Assembly: GCA_050952845.1 (NCBI GenBank)
Contig: JBMNLP010000001.1
Coordinates: forward strand, 3,286,001 to 3,350,000
DNA from: JAGVSV01 sp050952845
Lineage (GTDB): Bacteria > Bacillota > Clostridia > Christensenellales > Aristaeellaceae
Direction: 5' to 3'
Length of the DNA: 64,000 nucleotides
Shown here in pieces: positions 51,925 to 61,979 of the stretch (position 1 is the first letter of the stretch; each line of letters begins with the position of its first letter). The notes under the pieces are model-generated. The model made no database searches, was not told the DNA's origin, and saw only the letters and a program-made list of their open reading frames with translations. Made by a program: the position numbers and the translations under genes.

Positions 51925-52701
51925 ATGCGCCTGTATTTTTCATATTTCGCCATGCACGTCAAAAGCCAGCTGCAGTACAAGGGGAACTTCCTGATGCTGC
52001 TCGCCGGGCAGTTCCTCATCGCCTTCTCGGCGCTGATCAGCGTGTGGTTTATGTTTATGAGGTTTCACCAGGTGGATGGATTCACCTTTGAGGAAGTGCT
52101 GCTGTGCTTTGCTTCGGTGCTGATGGCTTTCACCCTGGCAGAAACCTTTGGGCGGGGCTTTGACCGATTTCCCGTGATGATAAGCAACGGGGAGTTTGAC
52201 CGTGCCCTGGTGCGGCCGCACAGCCTTGTGTTCCAGGTGCTGGTATCGCAGCTGGACCTGACCCGCCTGGGGCGGCTGGTGCAGGCAGTGCTGGTGTTTG
52301 CCTGGGCCATCCCCAAAAGCGGCGTGGTATGGCAGATGGACAAGGTGTTCACGCTGGTGCTGATGGTTGCCTGCGGGGCAGCATTGTTTTTCGCGCTGTT
52401 CGTGGTGTATGCGGCGCTGAGCTTTTTCACGCTGGAGGGGCTGGAATTCATGAACATACTGACCGACGGCGGGCGGGAGTTTGGCGCCTACCCCTTCAGC
52501 ATATACGGGGAAAACGTGCTGCGGTTTTTAACCTGTGTGGTTCCGCTGGCGCTGGTGCAGTACTACCCGCTGCTGTACCTGACCGGCCGGTCGGACAGCC
52601 TGCTGCACATGCTGTCGCCCCTTATCAGCCTGCTGTTTCTGCTGCCGGCCAGGGCGTTGTGGCTGTTGGGGCTGCGCCATTACAAATCCACGGGATCATA
52701 G
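51925..52701 (+). CDS. ABC-2 family exporter permease (DUF990-like), second
   Basis: 258 residues, begins 1 base after the previous stop, with GGAGG in the previous coding end. FPVMISNGEFDRALVRPHSL matches the family stretch also seen in the first permease. About six helices. Completes a three-gene exporter; no regulator or immunity gene is beside it. The GH38 gene starts 112 bases later and may be a separate unit. Confidence 0.88.
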   Translation: MRLYFSYFAMHVKSQLQYKGNFLMLLAGQFLIAFSALISVWFMFMRFHQVDGFTFEEVLLCFASVLMAFTLAETFGRGFDRFPVMISNGEFDRALVRPHSLVFQVLVSQLDLTRLGRLVQAVLVFAWAIPKSGVVWQMDKVFTLVLMVACGAALFFALFVVYAALSFFTLEGLEFMNILTDGGREFGAYPFSIYGENVLRFLTCVVPLALVQYYPLLYLTGRSDSLLHMLSPLISLLFLLPARALWLLGLRHYKSTGS

Positions 52702-52813
52702 AAAAGAACATTCGCTTCTTTGGCTTGAATATTGACGGCTAACCTGATAGAGTTCTTTTAAACGCGCAACAGATGTTTTGCGATATCAACGGATAAAAGG
52801 AGATGGACATCAC

Positions 52814-55800
52814 ATGAAGTACATGCATTCGGAATGGAAAAGCCGCCTGCGGCACTGGGCCAACACCCTGGAGCAGGACATCTACCGCCCGCTGGGCAAC
52901 ATCCAGTTTGAAGGGCACCTCACCATGGACCACCTGACCCTGGAAGAAGCCAAAACCAAGGAATACAAGCCCATGCCTGCCGGCACGCGCTGGGGAGAAA
53001 CCTACCAGTACTGCTGGCTGCGTGCCAAGGTGACCATGCCTGAGAAAGCTGCCGGCAAGCGGGTGGCGATGGATTTGAAAACGGGCGGTGAGTCCACCAT
53101 CTTTGTGGACGGACAGCCCTTTGGCACCTACCGGGCGGACTGGGTGATCACGCCGCTGCACTTCATTGTGGACAACTGGCTGACGGCTGACGCCGTACCG
53201 GGCCGGGAGTATGAGCTGTATATCGAAGCCTATGCCGGGCATTTTTTCCCGCAGAGCCGTCTGGGCGGCTGCGCCACCGGCCCCGTGATGCCTGGCGCCT
53301 ACCAGGACCCCAAGAAGGAAGGCGAGCGTGCGCTGCTGGAAACCTGCACCTTCGGCATCTGGAACGAGGACGCCTACCAGCTGCAGATGGACGTGCACAT
53401 TCTGACCCAGGTGCTGGAAATGGCGGTTCCCGAAAGCCTGCGCGCGGACAAGCTGGCCCAGGCGCTGGAACAGTACACCCTGGCCGTGGATTTTGAACAG
53501 GATGAGGAAGGCCGCGACCGGGACTACCGAAACGCCAGGGAGATACTGAAACCCCTGCTGGAGGCAAAAAACGGCACCACGGTGCCCGTGTTTTATGCTG
53601 TGGGCAACGCCCACCTGGACATGGCGTGGCTGTGGCCGCTGGCTGAAACCCGCAGGAAAACCGCCCGCACCTTCGCCGCCCAGCTGCGCCTGCTGGAGGA
53701 ATACCCGGATTATATCTTCCTGCAAAGCCAGCCTGCTTCGTATGAGATGTGCAGAGAGCATTACCCGCAGCTGTTTGAAAAGGTGCGCGAAGCTGTGAAG
53801 GGCGGCCGCTGGGTGGCTGACGGCGCCATGTATGTGGAGCCGGACACCAACATGACCAGCGGCGAATCGCTGATCCGCCAGCTGCAGTACGGCAAGGAGT
53901 ACTTCAAGGAAGTGTTTGATGTGGACTGCCAGCTGCTGTGGCTGCCGGACACCTTCGGCTATTCCGCCGCGCTGCCGCAGATACTCAACGGCTGCGGCGT
54001 CAAATATCTGGTAACCCAGAAGATATTCTGGTCGTACAACGAAGGCGACAAGTTCCCCTACCACTACTTCACCTGGAAGGGCGCCGACGGGTCAGCCATC
54101 GACACCTTCCTGCCCACCAGCTATACCTACCGCACCGATCCCAAGGAGATTGTCCAAACCTGGAAGGGCAGGGTGCAGAAACGGGGGCTGGATTCCTTCC
54201 TGCTGCCCTACGGCTACGGCGATGGCGGGGGCGGCCCCTGCCGCGACGCCATTGAAATGGTGATGCGCGAGGACAACCTCCAGGGCATGCCGCGGGTGAA
54301 GCATGCCTCGCCGCTGACCTTTTTCCAGGATTTGGAACGAGCCGGCGGGCCACAGCATACCTATGTAGGCGAGCTGTATTTCTCCGCCCACCGGGGCGTG
54401 TACACCTCCCAGGCCCGGGTAAAAAAGGGCAACCGCAAAAGCGAGTTAGCTTTGCGCGAAGCCGAGGTATGGGGCGCCCTGTCGCAGCCCCGGGGCTTCG
54501 TCTTCCCCAGGGAAAAGATGGATAAAGCCTGGAAGCTGCTGCTGCTCAACCAGTTTCATGACATCCTGCCCGGCTCCTCCATTGCGCGGGTCAACGAAGA
54601 GGCCCACGCTGACCACGACCGCATCGTCGCGGAAGCAAGTGGCGTAGCGGAGGCTGCGCTGCAGGCGCTGGTGGAGGCGCCGGAGGGCGCCAGCGTGCTC
54701 AACTCGCTGTCGTTCACCAGAAGCCAGGTGGTGACCCTGCCTCCTGCCTTTGCAAAGGGCGCCCGCACCATTGACGGCGAGGCGCTGCCCACCCAGCCCA
54801 CGGCGGACGGCCTGCTGGCCTATGTGACCATGCCGGCCATGGGCGCGGCATCGCTGACGCCCACAGATGAGGCGGCGGATTACGAGCCGGTATCCGCCCG
54901 GCTGACCGGGGACGGCGCCATCATAGAAAACGAGCTGATCACGGCAAAGCTGAACCGGCGGGGCGAAGTCGTCTCCCTGGTGGACAGGGCAACCGATCAG
55001 GAATACGCCGCCGGCCCCATGAACCGCTTCCTGATGTATAAGGATGTGCCCCGGCTGTTCGACGCCTGGGACATCGACAGCCACTATGAGCTGCAGCCCG
55101 TCGCCATCGATGAGGAGGTTGCCCTCACAGTGCGGCAGGAGGGAGGCTTGCGGGCTGTGATCCGCCTGGAGCGCAAGCTGCTGTCCTCCACGCTTGTTCA
55201 GGATATTACGCTGGATTATGGCAGCCGCAGGCTGGATTTTGTCACCCATGTGGACTGGCACGAAATGCACAGGCTGCTGAAGGTGTCCTTCCCGGTGAAG
55301 GTGCAGGCAACCGAGGGCATCAACGAGATCCAGTTCGGCTACATGAAGCGGCCGACCCATCGTTCCCGGCTGTATGACGCCGACCGGTTCGAGGTGTGCA
55401 ACCAGCGCTACACCGCGCTGGCTGACGAAGGCCGCGGCGCCGCGCTGCTGAACGACTGCAAGTACGGCGTCAGCATGCACGACAACGATCTGCGACTGAC
55501 CCTGCTGCGCGGAGCCACCTGCCCGGAGATGGTAGCCGACCAGGGCGAGCACACCTTCACCTATTCCTTCACCGCCTGGGAAGGCAGCTTCCTGGACGCC
55601 CCCGTGGTGCACGAGGCTTACAGCCTGAACGTGCCGCCCCAGGTGATCACAGGCCAGGTGGCGGACTTCAGCGCCTTCGAGCTGGATTCGTTCAATGTGT
55701 TCATCGACACCGTGAAGCCTGCCCGCGACCAGTCTGGCGACCTGATCCTGCGCCTGTACGAAGCCAAACGGGCCGATACCGACTGCGTATTAGCCATCAA

Positions 55801-55930
55801 CGTCCCGGCGCGCTCGGTCCATCTGTGCGACATGCTGGAGAATACGCAGGAGGAGCTGCCCATGGAACATGGCTGCGTAAAGCTGCACTTCGGCACCTTT
55901 GAGGTAAAAACCCTGCGCATCAAGCGCTGA
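52814..55930 (+). CDS. Alpha-mannosidase, GH38
   Basis: 1038 residues from ATG 52814, with AAGGAG about 10 bases upstream. The catalytic domain has the zinc motif NAHLDMAWLWP near residue 263 and the nucleophile Asp in WLPDTFGYS near 377. The metal His of the second motif is seen in NQFHDILPGSS. Large C-terminal beta domains follow. No signal peptide, so it is a cytoplasmic enzyme that trims alpha-mannose from imported oligosaccharides. The length is normal for bacterial GH38. The gene ends before a GC-rich hairpin. Confidence 0.95.
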   Translation: MKYMHSEWKSRLRHWANTLEQDIYRPLGNIQFEGHLTMDHLTLEEAKTKEYKPMPAGTRWGETYQYCWLRAKVTMPEKAAGKRVAMDLKTGGESTIFVDGQPFGTYRADWVITPLHFIVDNWLTADAVPGREYELYIEAYAGHFFPQSRLGGCATGPVMPGAYQDPKKEGERALLETCTFGIWNEDAYQLQMDVHILTQVLEMAVPESLRADKLAQALEQYTLAVDFEQDEEGRDRDYRNAREILKPLLEAKNGTTVPVFYAVGNAHLDMAWLWPLAETRRKTARTFAAQLRLLEEYPDYIFLQSQPASYEMCREHYPQLFEKVREAVKGGRWVADGAMYVEPDTNMTSGESLIRQLQYGKEYFKEVFDVDCQLLWLPDTFGYSAALPQILNGCGVKYLVTQKIFWSYNEGDKFPYHYFTWKGADGSAIDTFLPTSYTYRTDPKEIVQTWKGRVQKRGLDSFLLPYGYGDGGGGPCRDAIEMVMREDNLQGMPRVKHASPLTFFQDLERAGGPQHTYVGELYFSAHRGVYTSQARVKKGNRKSELALREAEVWGALSQPRGFVFPREKMDKAWKLLLLNQFHDILPGSSIARVNEEAHADHDRIVAEASGVAEAALQALVEAPEGASVLNSLSFTRSQVVTLPPAFAKGARTIDGEALPTQPTADGLLAYVTMPAMGAASLTPTDEAADYEPVSARLTGDGAIIENELITAKLNRRGEVVSLVDRATDQEYAAGPMNRFLMYKDVPRLFDAWDIDSHYELQPVAIDEEVALTVRQEGGLRAVIRLERKLLSSTLVQDITLDYGSRRLDFVTHVDWHEMHRLLKVSFPVKVQATEGINEIQFGYMKRPTHRSRLYDADRFEVCNQRYTALADEGRGAALLNDCKYGVSMHDNDLRLTLLRGATCPEMVADQGEHTFTYSFTAWEGSFLDAPVVHEAYSLNVPPQVITGQVADFSAFELDSFNVFIDTVKPARDQSGDLILRLYEAKRADTDCVLAINVPARSVHLCDMLENTQEELPMEHGCVKLHFGTFEVKTLRIKR

Positions 55931-55942
55931 CCGGACGCCGCT

Positions 55943-55976
55943 GCCCCGGAGCGGAACCTGTGTTTTGCTCCGGGGC
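55943..55976 (+). terminator. Terminator hairpin after GH38
   Basis: GCCCCGGAGC (55943-55952) pairs perfectly with GCTCCGGGGC (55967-55976), followed by GATTT; the T run is weak. Confidence 0.7.
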
Positions 55977-56013
55977 GATTTGATGTCAATCGCTTCTGTA
56001 AAAGGTGCTGTGG

Positions 56014-57336
56014 ATGATAGACGCTGAACTTTTCTATTACGATGTTACGCCTTCCGTTGTGCCCGTAAACAGGCGGGCAAGCATCACGCTGCGTTCCAAG
56101 GGGCAGCACGCGGCTTTTGCTGCCAACGCCTATTATATTGTACCCGTGCCGTTAAATATCGGCTGTGACATCACAAAAAACACGCCCTGGTACGAAGGGC
56201 TTGCCGTGCCTAAAATCATCACTGAAGCGCAGAGCCATTCGCTTTCCTTTGAGCATACGTTTCAAACAGAAGGCGAATACAAGCTTCTCATCGGCAGAGT
56301 TGGAGAAGAGGAGGCTTTTCTTGCCCTCCGGATATACGCACTGCAAGACGATTTGATCCAGCTGCGCCCATTCAAAATAGAGACGCATTGCCATTCCTGC
56401 CGCTCGGACGGCGCGGAAAGCCCGGAGTTTTTAGCCGCCTATTACCGGCAGCGCGGCTATGATGCCATGGCGCTGACAGACCATGGCCAGTATGAGCCTT
56501 CCCTGGAAGCCATGGCTGCTTTGGAGGGAGCCGGGAGCGATTTTATGATTTTACCCGGGGAAGAGGTGCATCTGCCGGGAAATCCCGTTCACATCGTGAA
56601 CTTTGCCGGCACAGAGAGCATCAATCAATTAGCTTACGCTGACATTGAAGGGTGGAAAAACCATATCGGTGAGCTTGCAGGGCAGTTGTCCGTTCCGCAT
56701 GGTGTGGAGCCCTTCCGCTTCGCGGCATGCGTGTGGACTGCCGATAGAATCCGGGCATCAGGCGGCGCTGCCGTGCTTTGTCATCCGGCATGGGGCGGCT
56801 ACGCGTATGGAAACGAAGCATGCCATACCGTACCGGAAGCGTTTTTCTTCGAACTGTTGCGCGCAAAATGCTTTGACGCCTGGGAGCTGTTTGGCTGCCT
56901 GCATGCACGTAACAACCTGCATGTGCGTCTTTTTATTGAAGCAGCGCGACAGGGGCTTGATACGCCGGTGCTTGGAGCAAACGACAGCCATAGCGTTGTG
57001 ATGGATCCACAGTGGTCTAATGGCGCATTTACCATTGTGTTGTCGCCTGATGGAAGCAGAGAGAGCCTGGTATCAGCCATTCGAAGCGGGCGCTGCGTTG
57101 CGGTGGAAAACCATGTTGAGGGCAGTCCGTTTGTGTTAGGCCCCCACAGGTTCATGCCTTATGCGCAATTCCTGCTTGATCGCTACTATCCTCTTTATAC
57201 AAGGTTTGCTGCGCATGAAGGGTACATCCTGCAGGAACGCGCTGCAGGAAACAGGATAGCGCCCGGAGAGATGCAGGCTGCTACATGGCGAAGAAAGGCT
57301 TTTGTCAACAGATTTTTTTCAGGAGATTTTTTATAG
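56014..57336 (+). CDS. PHP-domain phosphoesterase-like hydrolase
   Basis: 440 residues from ATG 56014 with AAAAGG 8 bases upstream. The N-terminal ~125 residues look like a beta sandwich. The PHP metal site follows: THCHSCRSDG near 127, LTDHG, GEEVHLPG, LCHPAWGG and ANDSH. PHP proteins hydrolyse phosphate or related esters with three metal ions. The neighbour GH38 suggests a sugar-linked substrate, but this is inference. Codon use is a little more AT-rich than in GH38. Confidence 0.85.
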   Translation: MIDAELFYYDVTPSVVPVNRRASITLRSKGQHAAFAANAYYIVPVPLNIGCDITKNTPWYEGLAVPKIITEAQSHSLSFEHTFQTEGEYKLLIGRVGEEEAFLALRIYALQDDLIQLRPFKIETHCHSCRSDGAESPEFLAAYYRQRGYDAMALTDHGQYEPSLEAMAALEGAGSDFMILPGEEVHLPGNPVHIVNFAGTESINQLAYADIEGWKNHIGELAGQLSVPHGVEPFRFAACVWTADRIRASGGAAVLCHPAWGGYAYGNEACHTVPEAFFFELLRAKCFDAWELFGCLHARNNLHVRLFIEAARQGLDTPVLGANDSHSVVMDPQWSNGAFTIVLSPDGSRESLVSAIRSGRCVAVENHVEGSPFVLGPHRFMPYAQFLLDRYYPLYTRFAAHEGYILQERAAGNRIAPGEMQAATWRRKAFVNRFFSGDFL

Positions 57337-57364
57337 GAGATTTTTTATAGGAGGATGTCGATCA

Positions 57365-57577
57365 ATGTCTGCCGCCAGCATGTTTCGAAAAGGTAATTTT
57401 ACCCCGGAAGACCGGTCGGTGTTGTTCTTCCTGTGGTTTGGCTATGTGTTTCTCTATATGACGCGGATCAATATATCGGTGGCCATCCCGGCGCTGACGG
57501 CTGCCCTGTGGCTGGCGCTGCTGGTGCTGGCGTGCGCGCTGGCGCTGCTGCTGCGCGTTTTAGCCGCCACCGCTTGA
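57365..57577 (+). pseudogene. MFS sugar-phosphate transporter remnant with internal deletion
   Basis: 70 residues. The N-terminus to YMTRINISVAIPAL is the first-helix signature of GlpT/UhpT-like MFS permeases. It then jumps to a single hydrophobic segment (LWLALLVLACALALLL) like a last helix. About 350 residues appear deleted in frame. GGAGG upstream is intact, and a 15-bp direct repeat (AGGAGATTTTTTATA) precedes it at about 57320-57350. Confidence 0.6.
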
Positions 57578-57659
57578 CGAACCCCGCCCTGCACGCATAA
57601 AATAAAAGCAGGCGCCAGCGGAGACGTTTATTTTTATTTGCGCCGGAGAGAGGTATCAT

Positions 57660-59606
57660 ATGGCTTTAACCGGAAACCTTTTATTGGCTTTTTTAGAGGA
57701 AGACAATGTACAGCGCTCGTTGTTTCGGGTGCGGCCGCTGATCACGGAATCAGGCGTGGTGCCGCAGCATGAACTCGATGCGCTGGGCGACGAGGGCTAT
57801 TTGCGCATCGTGCCCGACAGGAAGGAGCAACACACCTTCAAGGAGCGCATGCGTGAAATAGGCCCCCTGTGCGTGCTTGTGCGGCAACCCCATGTCGAAA
57901 AAATCCGCCCGAACAAAAACTATGCGCCGCTGCGCGGCGAAAAGAACCGGATGGTCATCTATTCCGATGCCGTCCTGGCGCTGCCTGAAGATGTTTTTTT
58001 TGAAGTGGTGGCCGATCTGCGCGTGCCGCCCATGACGCCGCAGTATTGCCTGCGCAGCGGCGGGCGCATTCAAGGGCCGTACAGCCGCGAAACCGGTCAG
58101 GAAGCCGGCCGGCAAAGCATGATCGCCCCGGACAGCGAGCGGCTGTTTGCCGTGCAGCTGCCCGACGGGCGTGAGAAGCTGTTCTACTGGCCGCTGCCGC
58201 CGGCGCAGGAGACGCCGCCGGCAGAAAAAACCGGCGCAGCAGCCGTGCCTGCAGCGCCGTGGGGCGCCCAGGAAACCATCCGGCTGATGCCTCCGCCAGC
58301 GGAAAAGCCCAGCGTCCTGCCCGACAGGCAGACCGTTCCGCCGCCAGATGCTCCGCCCGAGCGCCCGATAGAGAACAGGGTGCTCAACCCGCTGCACGAG
58401 GTAGTGGATCGCCAGCGCAGGTATCGCTACGTTCGGGACAGGGACAGGGCCGTGCCCGCCCCCGACATCCTGCACCAGTATACCCAGGTGCTGGAAACGC
58501 TGTGGCAAGCCGAACACCGGCGGGTTGCCGCTGTCGAAGCGCTGGCTGCTATGCCCGGCGCCACTGAATTGCTGGGCACACGGCTGCCCGGGCTGAAAGA
58601 GCATGCAGTAACAGCCGCCATGCGCCGGCAATTAGAGGACATGGAAGCCGAACGGCTGAAGCTGATCATGGAAACCGATCGCGCCCGGAATGACCGCGAT
58701 GCCTTTGCAAAGGAAGCCATCGCCGCCGCCGAGCGGAAGCAGAAAGCCGCACTGGATGCCCTGCTGGCGGAAACAGCCCGGGCACAGGCGGCGCTGGACG
58801 TGCTTCGGGCAGAGCAACAAAATGCAGACGGACAGCCGGCAGCAGAGGGGACAGCAGCGCCCCCGCTGCGCTGCAGCTTTGAAGAAGCCGCCGCCCGCGC
58901 GGGCAAATGCTTGAAGGACGCGGGGGTTGACATGGCGCCCGACGAAACAGCCAGCCTGTTGCTGCACACGCTGCTCAGCAACCAGGTGCAGCTGGCTGCG
59001 CCCACCCTGTCCGATGCGCTGACGGCGGCTGAAGCGTTCAGCGCCGCCATTGGCATGGGCTGCACAGTGATGCCGCGGGATGAGACGCTGCCGCTGTCCG
59101 CAGCGCCGGCGTGTGCGTTTGTAATCACGCTGCAGGGCAGCATCGCGCCGGCGCAATATACGCGGCTGATCGCGGCGGACAGCCTGGCGCCGGGCAGGGA
59201 AAATGCTTTCGCCTATGCTTTAAACCCCTGGCCTGTGGTCCGTGTCCAGCCGGGCGCCGGCTGGCCGGGGAACAATACGGCGCTCTTAGAACCCATCGAT
59301 TTTACCGACCTGCGCAAACAGGTGTTGGCCGGCGCGGCGGATTTATCCCCCGAAATGCTGGACATCCTCAACGAAGCGCAGCAGGTGTTCACACGCCGCG
59401 ACAAGGCGCTGCCGCTCAAGCTGCGCCAGGCAGCAGCCACCTATCTCCGTTGCGCGGCAAGCCTGATGCCCGGCGGCGCCGCCGCGGCGCTGGACCAGGT
59501 GTTCGCCTCGCTGATCATGCCCTACGCGCTCTATACAGGCGTGGGCACGGCGCCCTTCAGGCCGCTGCTGGCCGCCATGCCGCATGCGGCGTCGCTGGCT
59601 CAATGA
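57660..59606 (+). CDS. Large protein of unknown function with central coiled coil
   Basis: 648 residues, ATG at 57660 with GAGAGG 7 bases upstream. No signal peptide or membrane helix. The N-terminal ~180 residues form a globular region, followed by a Pro/Ala-rich linker (about 180-240). A charged Ala/Glu-rich coiled coil spans about 320-400, and a C-terminal domain contains FVITLQGSIAPAQYTRLI. I do not recognise the family. Its stop overlaps the start of a SpoU methyltransferase (ATGA), so they are translationally coupled. Confidence 0.75.
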   Translation: MALTGNLLLAFLEEDNVQRSLFRVRPLITESGVVPQHELDALGDEGYLRIVPDRKEQHTFKERMREIGPLCVLVRQPHVEKIRPNKNYAPLRGEKNRMVIYSDAVLALPEDVFFEVVADLRVPPMTPQYCLRSGGRIQGPYSRETGQEAGRQSMIAPDSERLFAVQLPDGREKLFYWPLPPAQETPPAEKTGAAAVPAAPWGAQETIRLMPPPAEKPSVLPDRQTVPPPDAPPERPIENRVLNPLHEVVDRQRRYRYVRDRDRAVPAPDILHQYTQVLETLWQAEHRRVAAVEALAAMPGATELLGTRLPGLKEHAVTAAMRRQLEDMEAERLKLIMETDRARNDRDAFAKEAIAAAERKQKAALDALLAETARAQAALDVLRAEQQNADGQPAAEGTAAPPLRCSFEEAAARAGKCLKDAGVDMAPDETASLLLHTLLSNQVQLAAPTLSDALTAAEAFSAAIGMGCTVMPRDETLPLSAAPACAFVITLQGSIAPAQYTRLIAADSLAPGRENAFAYALNPWPVVRVQPGAGWPGNNTALLEPIDFTDLRKQVLAGAADLSPEMLDILNEAQQVFTRRDKALPLKLRQAAATYLRCAASLMPGGAAAALDQVFASLIMPYALYTGVGTAPFRPLLAAMPHAASLAQ

Positions 59607-60373
59607 CCATCGTCTCCCCCCAGAACCCGCGGATTAAAGCCTGGCGCGCGCTGAACAAGCGGCGCAGCCGGGAGGAACAGGGGGCGTTTCTTGCCGAGGG
59701 CGAGCACATGGTGCAGGAGGCGCTGCGCGAAAACGCCGCCCTGGAGCTGCTGTGCGATGCAGACCAAACGGCGCGTTACGCGGCGCTGCTGGCTTCAGGG
59801 CCGCCCGTCACCCTGCTGTCGCCCCGGGCGTTCGCTGCCATCTGCGACGCTAAAACGCCCCAGGGCATCGCCGCGGTATGCGCCCTGCCGGCGTCAACGC
59901 CGCTTCCGTCGCTGGGGCCCAGGGTCATCGCGCTCAATGGCTTGCAGGATCCGGGCAATGCTGGTACCATCCTGCGCACCATGGACGCGGCGGGGTTTAC
60001 CGGGCTGATCGCGGATGAAAACACCGCCGACCTTTATGCTCCCAAAGCGCTGCGCGCGTCAATGGGGGCTGTGTTCCGTGTGCCGGTGCATTCCTGCGGC
60101 AGCCTGGCAGAGGCGCTAAGCCACCTGGACGGGTATGACATTGTGGCGGCTGACCTGCAGGGCACGCCTTTCTTTAGCCGGCCTAAGTTGCGCTGCCATG
60201 TCTGCCTTGTCATCGGCAGCGAGGGCGCCGGCATTGCGCCCGGGGTGCTGAACAAAGCCACCTACCGCCTGAAATTGCCGATGCCGGGAAAAGCCGAGTC
60301 CCTCAACGCCGCGGTGGCAGCCGGCATCATGATGTACGACCTGCTGCGCCTGGAAGGGTACGGCACGACGTGA
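59603..60373 (+). CDS. TrmH/SpoU family RNA 2'-O-methyltransferase
   Basis: 256 residues; the start ATG at 59603 overlaps the upstream stop. The N-terminal substrate-binding part begins SPQNPRIKAWRALNKRR. The knotted SPOUT domain has motif 1 NGLQDPGNAGTILRT, motif 2 IGSEGAGI and motif 3 LPMPGKAESLNAAVA. It uses S-adenosylmethionine to methylate ribose in rRNA or tRNA (RlmB-like). It is followed at once by a type A element. Confidence 0.93.
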   Translation: MTIVSPQNPRIKAWRALNKRRSREEQGAFLAEGEHMVQEALRENAALELLCDADQTARYAALLASGPPVTLLSPRAFAAICDAKTPQGIAAVCALPASTPLPSLGPRVIALNGLQDPGNAGTILRTMDAAGFTGLIADENTADLYAPKALRASMGAVFRVPVHSCGSLAEALSHLDGYDIVAADLQGTPFFSRPKLRCHVCLVIGSEGAGIAPGVLNKATYRLKLPMPGKAESLNAAVAAGIMMYDLLRLEGYGTT

Positions 60374-60376
60374 TGC

Positions 60377-60541
60377 TAATACCAACTCCAAACATGAACG
60401 CATCGTCGTGCCGGGTCTTTTGCCTTGCAGCTTCGTCGGCTGCTCGGTCAGCGTAGCGCTGCTACGCTTCCCTCGTCTGCTCCTTGCTGCAAGCCAAAAT
60501 CCCTCGCCCCTTTGGATGCATTAATGTTTTACGTTGGTATA
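60377..60541 (+). mobile_element. Foldback element type A, copy 6 (forward)
   Basis: 60379-60539 (161 bp) with TA at 60377-60378 and 60540-60541. It fills the gap between the methyltransferase stop and the MATE gene's ribosome binding site. Confidence 0.92.
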
Positions 60542-60571
60542 ACTCCAAGCAAGGTATAAGGAGGTTTTCCA

Positions 60572-61978
60572 TTGCGCCAGCTGACCCGCAGGCTGAAACC
60601 CGCCCTTGTTGGGGATCGTGCCTTTTACCGCACCGTTTTAGCCATCACGATGCCCATGCTGATTCAAAACAGCGTCGCCAACTTCATCATTCTATTGAAC
60701 AACATCATGGTGGGCCAGCTGGGCACGGCGCAGATGTCCGGCGTGGCTGTTGCCGGCCAGCTGATGGTCATCGTCAACCTGTGCATATTTGGCGGGCTGT
60801 CCGGGCCATCGATATACGGCGCGCAGTTCTATGGCGCCGGCAACCTGAAGGGCCTGCTCCACACCTTCCGCCTCAGGCTGTGGGTGGTGGGGCTGGTGTT
60901 TGTTGCCGCGCTGGCTGTGCTTTCGATATGGGGAGCCGATTTGATCGGCCTGTTCCTGCAGGGCGAGGGCACGCAGGCGGAAGCCCGGGATGTCATGGAC
61001 TACGCGCTGCGCTACATGCGCATCATTATATGGGGCGTGCTGCCCTCCGGACTGACGCAGAGCTATGCCGGGGTGCTGCGCGAAACAGGCGAAACCACGC
61101 TGCCCATGAAGGCAGGCATCGCAGCGGTGCTGACCAACCTGTTGGGCAACTGGCTGCTGATATTCGGCAACCTGGGCTGCCCGGCGCTGGGCGTTGCCGG
61201 AGCCGCTGTCTCCACGCTTATCAGCCAGTGCTTGGAGCTGGGCATCATTGCGTTTGGGGCGCACACCACGCCGCGCCACGCCTTTCTCCGGGGCGCATAC
61301 CGTACCCTGCGCGTGCCCCTGAAGCTGGCGCGCACAGTGACAACCAGGGGGCTGCCGCTGCTGGTCAACGAATTGATATGGTCCCTGGGCGCGACGATGA
61401 TGATGCAGCTGTATTCCATGCGCGGCTTGCAGGTGCTGGCAGGCTTGAACATCGCCGGCACCGTCAGCAACATGTTCAACACATCCTTCATCGCCCTTGG
61501 CAACACCGTCGCCGTTATCATCGGGCAAATACTGGGTGCCGGCGAGGTGGACAAAGCCCGCCGCTCAGCCTGGCAGTTGACTGCGCTCACCGCGGCGGTC
61601 TGTGTGGTGATGGGCGGCATCATGGCGCTATTCGCCGGCTTCTTCCCAACGCTTTACAACACAGAGGATGCTGTGCGCACCATGGCGTCCCGGTTTATCC
61701 TGACCTCTGCCCTCCTCATGCCGCTGCATGCCAGCGCGCATATCAGCTTTCATACGCTGCGTGCCGGCGGCTCCACCACGGTTACCTTCATATTCGACAG
61801 CGGCTATTCCTGGCTGATCATGATCCCCTTCACGATGGCTTTGGTGCACCTGACCGACCTGCCCATCCTGGTGCTGTACCCGCTCAGCCAAGCCACCGCC
61901 ATCATCAAAAGCCTGATGGGCATCCTGTTTGTCGCGCGCAGCAAATGGGCAAAAAACATCGTACAGGCGGATGCCTGA
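60572..61978 (+). CDS. MATE family multidrug efflux transporter
   Basis: 468 residues, TTG start at 60572 with AAGGAGG 7 bases upstream. About twelve helices in two homologous halves; ITMPMLIQNSVANFIILLNN and LPLLVNELIWSLGATMM are the repeated opening segments typical of MATE. It exports cationic compounds with a Na+ or H+ gradient. No regulator is adjacent. Transcription probably has to start in or pass through the type A element just upstream. Confidence 0.93.
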   Translation: MRQLTRRLKPALVGDRAFYRTVLAITMPMLIQNSVANFIILLNNIMVGQLGTAQMSGVAVAGQLMVIVNLCIFGGLSGPSIYGAQFYGAGNLKGLLHTFRLRLWVVGLVFVAALAVLSIWGADLIGLFLQGEGTQAEARDVMDYALRYMRIIIWGVLPSGLTQSYAGVLRETGETTLPMKAGIAAVLTNLLGNWLLIFGNLGCPALGVAGAAVSTLISQCLELGIIAFGAHTTPRHAFLRGAYRTLRVPLKLARTVTTRGLPLLVNELIWSLGATMMMQLYSMRGLQVLAGLNIAGTVSNMFNTSFIALGNTVAVIIGQILGAGEVDKARRSAWQLTALTAAVCVVMGGIMALFAGFFPTLYNTEDAVRTMASRFILTSALLMPLHASAHISFHTLRAGGSTTVTFIFDSGYSWLIMIPFTMALVHLTDLPILVLYPLSQATAIIKSLMGILFVARSKWAKNIVQADA

Positions 61979-61979
61979 C

